The notes below the pieces were generated by a model. The model ran no database searches, was not told the DNA's origin, and worked only from the letters and a program-made list of their open reading frames with translations. From Verrucomicrobiota bacterium (lineage in GTDB: Bacteria > Verrucomicrobiota > Verrucomicrobiia > Opitutales > Opitutaceae): a DNA stretch of 61,221 nt. The position numbers were made by a program, and so were the translations under genes. Of the stretch, positions 8,779 through 14,853 are shown in pieces. The stretch spans positions 1 through 61,221 of the forward strand of contig JAEWIY010000198.1 in the NCBI GenBank assembly GCA_023386835.1, read 5' to 3'. Each line of letters begins with the position of its first letter. The stretch's first letter is position 1.

Positions 8779-8805
8779 TAACACTTCGCGCCCCGTGGCG
8801 GTCAC

Positions 8806-8833
8806 TTGCCCGTGGAGCGAACCGGTTTAAACT
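8806..8833 (+). promoter_or_regulatory. candidate promoter for the SeqA-like gene
   Basis: TTGCCC (8806-8811) and TAAACT (8828-8833) are separated by 16 bp. The -10 ends only six bases before the ATG at 8840, which would give a leaderless or nearly leaderless mRNA. That fits the absence of a Shine-Dalgarno sequence. Confidence 0.4.
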
Positions 8834-8839
8834 GTTCGC

Positions 8840-9346
8840 ATGCCCCAGATCGACGTCACCCCAGAAGTGTATGACGCGCTCAAGCGCCTGACCTCCGACT
8901 TTCAGCAATCGCCCAACGACGTTCTCGCCACCCTGCTCCACCTCCCCGCCACTCCAGCCGCGCCACGCGACGAACTCACCGCCTATATCATTAGCCCCGA
9001 ATTCCGCAGCAAGTTCACCGACGCCGATAAGTACCTCGCCCTGCTCGGCTGGGTCGCCGCGCGGCACCGCTCCGAATTTCAGGAGTTCATCCTCTCGCTG
9101 GAGACCGGTCGCCGTTACCTCAGTTTTCAGCGCGAGGACATCCTGCGCCAATGTCGCCACAATCAGGCCCGCCAGATCCCCGGCACCCAGTACTGGGCGA
9201 TCATGAATATCGATACGCCCACCAAACGCCGCTTCCTCTCCCGCGTGCTGGATTTCTGCGGCTATTCGGCGGAGAGCATCGAATTTGCCTGCAACGCCAT
9301 TGGGATGCGCCGCCCGCTGCGCCGCCTGCCCTTCTTCGCTTCCTGA
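8840..9346 (+). CDS. SeqA-like protein (replication-initiation negative regulator family)
   Basis: The 168-residue protein aligns, from memory of E. coli SeqA, over both domains. Residues 3-36 (IDVTPEVYDAL...NDVLATLLHL) match the ribbon-helix-helix-like oligomerisation domain (IEVDEELYSYI...SDILRRML). Residues 44-154 match the DNA-binding domain, most clearly TGRRYLSF against HGRTRVYF, PGTQYWAIMN (114-123) against PGTPYWVITN, and the tail SAESIEFACNAI against PAELIEKVCGTI. SeqA binds hemimethylated GATC, sequesters oriC and the dnaA promoter, and filaments behind forks. The GATC-reading pair Asn150/Asn152 of E. coli corresponds to Asn123/Asp125 here, so one contact is changed; Arg116 is kept as Arg91. 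Function by homology is an inference. The ATG at 8840 fixes the conserved N-terminus. It stands alone between a doubtful ORF and dgkA. Confidence 0.78.
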   Translation: MPQIDVTPEVYDALKRLTSDFQQSPNDVLATLLHLPATPAAPRDELTAYIISPEFRSKFTDADKYLALLGWVAARHRSEFQEFILSLETGRRYLSFQREDILRQCRHNQARQIPGTQYWAIMNIDTPTKRRFLSRVLDFCGYSAESIEFACNAIGMRRPLRRLPFFAS

Positions 9347-9347
9347 A

Positions 9348-9360
9348 GGTGCCTGTCACC
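9348..9360. repeat. REP-like motif after the SeqA-like gene
   Basis: GGTGCCTGTCACC begins one base after the stop codon of the SeqA-like gene (stop ends at 9346). It has complementary ends (GGTG/CACC) around CCTGT. This 13-mer resembles short palindromic repeats common between genes in many bacteria. Copy number outside the window is unknown. Confidence 0.4.
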
Positions 9361-9447
9361 GGAGAAGAAGTACGAACGCGGTGCGCGGAGCCACTGCGTG
9401 AACTTCCGGCTTTCGCCGGCAGCGCCTTTGCGTAAACGTCGCGCGCG

Positions 9448-9873
9448 TTGACCGATTTGCCGCAGTCCACCCCGGAACTGAAGCGCAGGAGCCTGCGCAA
9501 TTTCATCGCGTCGGTTCAATACGCGATCGAGGGGTTTCTGGCCGCCCTGAAACACGAGCCGTCCTTCCGCGAGGATTTTGTGTTCGTGATCCTGCTGGTG
9601 CCGCTGGCGTTCATCCTGCCGGTCAACGCGGTCTCCACGGCGGTGATGATCGCCTCGCTCCTGCTCATCATGATCGTCGAGCTGCTGAACTCGGCGATCG
9701 AGTGGACGATCGACTACCTCCGGCCCGAGATCCATCCGCTAGCCAAACGCGTCAAAGACATGGCCAGCGCCGCGGTGTTTGTGGCCTACGTCAACTGCAT
9801 CATCGTCTGGGTGGTGCTCCTCTGGCCGTCGAATGCGGTCTGGAAGCGCATCGCCGAGTGGATGCAGAACTGA
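9448..9873 (+). CDS. dgkA: diacylglycerol kinase (prokaryotic membrane type)
   Basis: Integral membrane kinase that recycles diacylglycerol (or undecaprenol in Gram-positives) to the phosphorylated lipid. The 141-residue protein has the catalytic signature VELLNSAIEWTID, with Glu78, Asn81 and Glu85 at the E-x2-N-x3-E positions, three hydrophobic helices, and KDMASAAV on the third. The start is a TTG at 9448; no in-frame ATG gives the expected N-terminus, and the N-terminal RSLRNFIASVQYAIEGF matches the family's amphipathic surface helix. It is convergent with the LptF/LptG gene, 60 bp away. Confidence 0.93.
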   Translation: MTDLPQSTPELKRRSLRNFIASVQYAIEGFLAALKHEPSFREDFVFVILLVPLAFILPVNAVSTAVMIASLLLIMIVELLNSAIEWTIDYLRPEIHPLAKRVKDMASAAVFVAYVNCIIVWVVLLWPSNAVWKRIAEWMQN

Positions 9874-9933
9874 CGATCCGCTGCACGCGTCCCGGCACGG
9901 CTTGGGCGCCGCCGCTGTGCGATTCATCTGCGG

Positions 9934-11046
9934 TCAGCGCATCCGCGACCACGACCAAAGCCCGATGCCCAGCATGCTGAGATTGGGCAACAAGGCCGCC
10001 CAGACCGGCTCGAGCACACCGCGCGTGCCCAGGGCGTTGCTCGCGCGCACCAGCAGAAAGTACAGCAGAAACAACCCAATCGACTTCGAGACGCCAACCG
10101 CCGGATTGACGCGCACACCCGACACCGCAAACGGGATCGCAATCGCGATGATGATGAGCGGCCCAAATGGATCCGCCAGCAGCGCAAAGTAGCGCACTGC
10201 GTACGGCGTCACGTTCGGGTTATCGTCGGCCGCGTAATAATCCATCACCCGCCGAAGTTCGAAGAACGACAGGTCCGACGGCTTCGTGCCAAACACGAGC
10301 ATCAGCGCCGGCTGCTCGCGGAAATGGGGGACCGCCTGCTCCTGAAAGGCCATCGTGCGCATCACCTCTCCCGTCTCGGGATCGAGCCAGGTTTCGCGCC
10401 CTTCCTTAAAAACCCAATGGCCGGCTTCGCGATCGAACAACGCCTCGCGCGCCTCAATCCGCGTCTTCTCGCGGCGCGTGCGATCGAGCTCCGACACCAT
10501 GACCCCGTACCCCCGCGCCGTGTACCGGCTGTAGCGGTTCATGAACCAGACCCGTTGGTCGCGTTCGTTGTCAAAGGTCACCATCGTCGTCGCCTCGACC
10601 CAATCCGGCGGTTTGACGCGGGACTCCTGCCGCGCCCGCAACTGCTGCCAGATCGAGCGCGACTCCTCGACCGAACCCGGAATCAGCGTCGCGTTGAGAT
10701 ACCAGGTGACGCCACACAGGACAAAGCCGCCGAGCCAGATCACCCGCGTAATCCGAAACGTGCTCAGTCCCGCCGCCCGCAACGTCGTGATCTCGAGGTT
10801 TCGATGCAGCCGCCCGAGCGCATACAACAACGAGAGCAACAGCGCGAGCGGCAGCACGACCGACAGGTAACTGGGCAGGGCCACCGCATAGTAGAACGCC
10901 ACATCCACCACGTCGGCCCCCACCGCCAGCAGCCGATCGAGGTCGTCGTACATTGCCTGCATCAGCATCAGGCCGAGGCATGCACCCAGCACGAGGCCGA
11001 AGATGTGCAGCCACTCGCGCAAGATGTATCGATCGATCAGTGACAT
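9934..11046 (-). CDS. LptF/LptG family lipopolysaccharide export permease
   Basis: Transmembrane subunit of the ABC complex that extracts lipopolysaccharide from the inner membrane and passes it to LptC/LptA. The ATG at 11046 (MSLIDRYILREWL) gives 370 residues and the canonical family N-terminus; an upstream in-frame start would overlap nhaC. There are three N-terminal TM helices, a periplasmic beta-jellyroll-like region (about residues 120-270), and three C-terminal helices. I cannot separate LptF from LptG with certainty, and the partner and LptB are not in this window. It starts 49 bp after nhaC on the same strand, so read-through is likely. Confidence 0.92.
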   Translation of the reverse strand: MSLIDRYILREWLHIFGLVLGACLGLMLMQAMYDDLDRLLAVGADVVDVAFYYAVALPSYLSVVLPLALLLSLLYALGRLHRNLEITTLRAAGLSTFRITRVIWLGGFVLCGVTWYLNATLIPGSVEESRSIWQQLRARQESRVKPPDWVEATTMVTFDNERDQRVWFMNRYSRYTARGYGVMVSELDRTRREKTRIEAREALFDREAGHWVFKEGRETWLDPETGEVMRTMAFQEQAVPHFREQPALMLVFGTKPSDLSFFELRRVMDYYAADDNPNVTPYAVRYFALLADPFGPLIIIAIAIPFAVSGVRVNPAVGVSKSIGLFLLYFLLVRASNALGTRGVLEPVWAALLPNLSMLGIGLWSWSRMR

Positions 11047-11095
11047 GAATCCAGACGTATCGGGCGAACAGAACTCGCGGAAGTCGCCGCCGGCG

Positions 11096-12640
11096 TCAAA
11101 CCGATGACGCGACGTTCCCTGAAGTTGCATCCACCGGCTTGCTGCTCCGCTCCTCCTCCGCCGGTTCTTCCGGGCAAGGCGTCATCGTCCAACCGGTGTA
11201 CCCGCAAATGAGCGAGAGCAACGGATTCAGCAGGTTGAGGAACGCAAACGGCAGGTAAGCCAGCGGGAAAACGCCCAAAGTGGCGTACACGTACGCTCCA
11301 CAGGTGTTCCAGGGCACCAGCGGAGAAGAAAGGGTCCCCGCATCTTCCAGGCAGCGTGACAGGTTCTTCGGGTGCAGTCGTGCACGCGCAAAAGCCGTGC
11401 GGTACATGCGGCCCGGCACCACGATCGACAGGTATTGGTCGGACGCGACCACGTTCATGCCGATGCAAGTCCCAAGGGTGGCCGCCACCAAGCCGCCACG
11501 CGTCTGGGCCCGCCGCAGCACCGTGTCCGCGATGCGGCTGAGCATGCCCGCCCGCTCCATCACCCCGCCGAAACACATCGCAAGGAAGATCAACCCCACG
11601 GTGCCATACATGCTGGCGAAGCCGCCCCGCGTCAGGAGATCGTCAACTGCGGCCAAGCCGGTTTCGCTGGCGTATCCATCGTACGCGATCGTCAGGATGC
11701 CCGCCAGCGAAGCGCCCTGGAAAACGCTCGCGCCGATCCCTCCGGCCAGGCTGCCCATCAACAAAGAAGGCAGCGCCGGCACGCGCAGCAGGACGAGAAT
11801 CAGCACGAGCAGCGGCGGCACCAGCAACCAGGGTGTCAGTTGAAAGTGCGCGCGCAGGCCGTCGATGATCGCGGCGACACTCGCCGGGTCCACGGTGCCG
11901 TTGCCATAGCGCAGCCCCAGCAGCCAGTACAAGCCGAGCGCGATCACGAGGCTGGGCCCGGTGGTGTACGCCATGTGCCGGACGTGCTCAAACAACTCAG
12001 CTCCCGCGATGCCGGGAGCGAGGTTCGTTGTATCCGAAAGTGGCGACATCTTGTCGCCGAAATACGCGCCCGAGATGATCGCCCCCGCCACCATCGGCAG
12101 CGGCACCTTGAGCCCAACGCCGATGCCAATCAGCGCCACGCCCACGGTTCCCGCGGTCGTCCATGAACTTCCCGTCACGAGCGAAACGACCGCACAAATT
12201 GCACACGTCGCCATCAAAAACGCGCCGGGCGAAAGCAGCTGCAGTCCATAGACGATCATCAAGGGAACGACTCCGCTCGCGATCCAGGTGCCGATCAGCA
12301 CCCCGACGATGAGCAGGATCAGCACCGCACCCAGCGAAAGACGAATGCCATCCACAAAAGCCTCCTCGATCGCCTTCCAGCGCCAGCCCAGACGGCACGC
12401 CATCAGGGCCGCGATCACCGTGGCGCCGAGCAGCGGGATCTGGACCGGTATTGAAACCGTCAGGACAGAGCCGACAAACGGGATTCGGGCCAGTGCGCGC
12501 AACAGGCCGGACAGCCCGGCGATCTCCGGCAGTTCGTTCACGTTGAGGACCGAGCCCGCCAGAAAGACAACCAGGCAGCCGATCGGCACGAGCGACTCGC
12601 CCAAGGTCGGCGCACGAACGGAAGAAGCAGCGGGGGTCAT
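11096..12640 (-). CDS. nhaC: NhaC family Na+/H+ antiporter
   Basis: Electrogenic inner-membrane antiporter that expels Na+ in exchange for protons. The chosen ATG at 12640 (MTPAASSVRAPTLGES) gives 514 residues; the open frame continues 114 codons upstream into Arg-rich non-protein sequence with hairpins. Around 12 TM segments are visible, with the NhaC-type FGDKMSPLSDTTNLAPGIAG block, SSWTTAGTVG and a C-terminal PWNTCGAY motif. These match the ion-transporter (NhaC/ArsB-like) fold. It is divergent from the NSS symporter, which is also sodium-linked, with 329 bp between them. Confidence 0.92.
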   Translation of the reverse strand: MTPAASSVRAPTLGESLVPIGCLVVFLAGSVLNVNELPEIAGLSGLLRALARIPFVGSVLTVSIPVQIPLLGATVIAALMACRLGWRWKAIEEAFVDGIRLSLGAVLILLIVGVLIGTWIASGVVPLMIVYGLQLLSPGAFLMATCAICAVVSLVTGSSWTTAGTVGVALIGIGVGLKVPLPMVAGAIISGAYFGDKMSPLSDTTNLAPGIAGAELFEHVRHMAYTTGPSLVIALGLYWLLGLRYGNGTVDPASVAAIIDGLRAHFQLTPWLLVPPLLVLILVLLRVPALPSLLMGSLAGGIGASVFQGASLAGILTIAYDGYASETGLAAVDDLLTRGGFASMYGTVGLIFLAMCFGGVMERAGMLSRIADTVLRRAQTRGGLVAATLGTCIGMNVVASDQYLSIVVPGRMYRTAFARARLHPKNLSRCLEDAGTLSSPLVPWNTCGAYVYATLGVFPLAYLPFAFLNLLNPLLSLICGYTGWTMTPCPEEPAEEERSSKPVDATSGNVASSV

Positions 12641-12969
12641 GCTGGCGGGTGGGCAATTCAACGTCCGGGAACATGACAAGGTGGCGGGATCGCTTCGCGT
12701 TTCGCCACCCAAAACCACGGCCGCCACGGTGTCTTGTACGCTTGATCTCGCCCTTCGGGCGGCAACAGCGCCGACTCGGTTCGGGGCGGGATCGCAACCG
12801 CGTCGACATGGAGCTGGCGCCTCCACCGCGTTCCGAACCGCCACAGCCGGACGGTTCGCCGTCCTGCTGTGGCCATCTGCCCGGAGACGAACGGTCCGAT
12901 CTCCACCACGTCTCCAGAGCGAAAAAACACCGTTGCAGTTGCCTTGACCACGTTTAGGCCGTTCAGCCC
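12641..12969. other. 329-bp divergent intergenic region with structured segments
   Basis: No convincing gene. The region holds at least three inverted repeats: GGTGGCG/CGCCACC (12680-12686 with 12703-12709), CGCCC-TTC-GGGCG (12750-12762), and a long hairpin at 12841-12872. Open frames crossing it are Arg/Pro-rich and lack protein character. It must also hold the promoters of nhaC (minus) and the NSS symporter (plus), which I cannot place. Confidence 0.6.
12841..12872. repeat. 14-bp hairpin with TTCG tetraloop
   Basis: Bases 12841-12854 pair with 12859-12872 with one C/T mismatch (12848 with 12865) around the loop TTCG (12855-12858). A stem this long with a stable UUCG loop in an intergenic region suggests a REP-like element or a structured leader RNA. 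There is no T-tract, so it is not a classical terminator. Confidence 0.65.
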
Positions 12970-14598
12970 ATGGCAGCAACAAAGGAGGCGTGGTCCTCTC
13001 GTCTTGGCGTCATTCTCGCCGTGGCCGGCAGCGCGGTCGGGCTGGGCAACTTCCTGCGCTTCCCAGGACTGGCCGCGCAATACGGTGGAGGCGCCTTCAT
13101 GGTCGCCTACTTCGTCTCGCTGCTGATCATCGGCATCCCGATCTGTTGGACGGAATGGACGCTCGGGCGTTTCGGCGGTCGGGCCGGTTTTCACTCCACC
13201 TCCGGTATCTTCCATGTGCTGCTCAATGGAAAACCGTGGGCGAAGTACCTTGGCGTGATCGGCTTCATCGTGCCGGTCGTCATCTACATGTATTACGTCT
13301 ACGTGGAGGCGTGGTGTCTCGGATACGCGCTCAATGCGCTGACCGGCCGCTTGAGCGTGGAAGGCCGCGATTACGGTGCGTTTTTCGGCCGCTTCACCGG
13401 CGCGGCCCAGGATGGCGTGGCCCTCCAGTTCGGGCTGAGCGACGTCGGCATCTTCGTCATCATCGTTTACGCGCTTAATTTTTTCTTCATCTACCGCGGC
13501 ATCTCGCGAGGCATTGAACTCGTCTGCAAAGTGGCGATGCCCGCCCTGATCGCGATCGCGATCATCATTCTCGTGCGCGTGCTGACGCTCGGAACGCCGA
13601 ATCCCGACCTGCCTGAGCGCAACGTGCTCACCGGCCTCGGCTTCATGTGGAATCCCGGCGATATCAGCATGGGATTGCGCAACCCGCAGCTCTGGCTCGC
13701 CGCAGCCGGCCAGATCTTTTTCTCCCTCTCGGTGGGCTTCGGTGTGATCATCACCTACGCCAGTTATCTCCGCGGCCGGGACGATGTCGTGTTGTCGGGA
13801 CTGACGGCGACTTCGGCCAATGAGTTCTGCGAAGTTGCTCTGGGTGGGCTGATCACCGTGCCCGCCGCGTTCATGTTCCTCGGCGCGGCGGGCATCGTCG
13901 GCCAGGGTACGTTTGGTCTTGGATTCAACGTGCTGCCGGAGGTCTTCGCGCGGATGCCGGGCGGACACGTGTTCGCGTCGATCTTCTTCCTCCTCCTCTT
14001 CCTCGCGGCGATCACCAGTTCGCTGTCGATGTTGCAACCCGGCATCGCGTTTCTGGAAGAGGCTCTGGACATCAATCGAAAGGGCTCCGTCACGCTGCTC
14101 GGGATCATCACCGCAATCGGCACTCTGTTCGTGTGGTACTTCTCCAAGGACCTGAAGGCTCTCGACACGATGGACTTCTGGGTGGGCACGGTGATGCTGT
14201 TTGTTCAGGCCACGATCCTCGTCATCATCTTCGGCTGGGTAATGGGCATTGATCGAGGATGGCAGATCGCCCACGAAGGGGCCGAAATGCGGATTCCGCG
14301 GATCTACCGGTTTGTCATCAAATACATCACTCCCACGTTTCTTCTCTCCATCTTTGTGATGTTTCTCCTGAAGAATGTGTTTGGCTGGAACTTCTCCTTT
14401 GCCGACGCGCAATTCGACCCCACCGGTTACGCAAAGGATCTCTGGGGCCACGACGCGAGCAACGTCGCGCGCGTCACCGTCGCGTTCATCGTGGTCATCA
14501 CCGTATTCGGACTGATTTTTGTTAACATGGCGGGCAAGACCTGGGCTCGGCGGGCCAACACGAGCGACGGCACGGCTGGAAACGGCGGCGAAATTTAA
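12970..14598 (+). CDS. sodium-dependent NSS family (SNF) symporter
   Basis: Neurotransmitter:sodium symporter family member that imports amino acids or similar solutes with Na+. The 542-residue protein has the TM1 signature GSAVGLGNFLRFP with the Na+-coordinating Gly/Ala/Val/Asn set, then GGGAFMVAYF and GIPICWTEWTLGR. About 12 hydrophobic segments follow, including the TM6-like FFSLSVGFGVIITYASY region. The gene is followed 11 bp later by a tiny membrane protein like MetS, which suggests a MetP-type methionine/alanine importer. Substrate remains unproven. It lies opposite nhaC, which would help maintain the sodium gradient used here. Confidence 0.93.
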   Translation: MAATKEAWSSRLGVILAVAGSAVGLGNFLRFPGLAAQYGGGAFMVAYFVSLLIIGIPICWTEWTLGRFGGRAGFHSTSGIFHVLLNGKPWAKYLGVIGFIVPVVIYMYYVYVEAWCLGYALNALTGRLSVEGRDYGAFFGRFTGAAQDGVALQFGLSDVGIFVIIVYALNFFFIYRGISRGIELVCKVAMPALIAIAIIILVRVLTLGTPNPDLPERNVLTGLGFMWNPGDISMGLRNPQLWLAAAGQIFFSLSVGFGVIITYASYLRGRDDVVLSGLTATSANEFCEVALGGLITVPAAFMFLGAAGIVGQGTFGLGFNVLPEVFARMPGGHVFASIFFLLLFLAAITSSLSMLQPGIAFLEEALDINRKGSVTLLGIITAIGTLFVWYFSKDLKALDTMDFWVGTVMLFVQATILVIIFGWVMGIDRGWQIAHEGAEMRIPRIYRFVIKYITPTFLLSIFVMFLLKNVFGWNFSFADAQFDPTGYAKDLWGHDASNVARVTVAFIVVITVFGLIFVNMAGKTWARRANTSDGTAGNGGEI

Positions 14599-14609
14599 GG
14601 AGACGACCC

Positions 14610-14771
14610 ATGACAACCGGTGGTTGGATCAACATGTTTTTGTCGGTGGGGTTCGTGACGACCCTGTTCGTCTACTGCATCATTCGGGTCCTGAAAGGCC
14701 CCGGCGCGAAACATGAGCACGAACTCGCGCACGTGGAACCGGTCGACGAATCCGAAGCAGACAAACGCTAG
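14610..14771 (+). CDS. small membrane subunit, MetS-like
   Basis: An AAGGAG (14597-14602) lies 7 bases before the ATG at 14610, one of the better ribosome sites in the window. The frame codes 53 residues: a short N-terminus, one hydrophobic helix (WINMFLSVGFVTTLFVYCII), a basic RVLKG stop-transfer, and an acidic, charged tail. Small single-helix subunits encoded right after NSS transporters are known as MetS in the MetPS methionine importer of Corynebacterium; size, topology and position all fit. Sequence identity to MetS is not demonstrated. It is likely translated together with the symporter. Confidence 0.78.
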   Translation: MTTGGWINMFLSVGFVTTLFVYCIIRVLKGPGAKHEHELAHVEPVDESEADKR

Positions 14772-14853
14772 TAACGCACCACGCGAGCGATCCCGATCCG
14801 CCCAGCCGGTTGCGCGGTGAGCGCAATGCGGTTTCTGGTGCGTTTCCTCCGAG

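Noticed and set aside
12658..14616. 652-codon open frame on the minus strand opposite the NSS symporter
   Set aside because: Rich in Asp, His, Glu and Arg from the reverse complement of membrane-helix codons; no domain, and it covers a hairpin-rich spacer.
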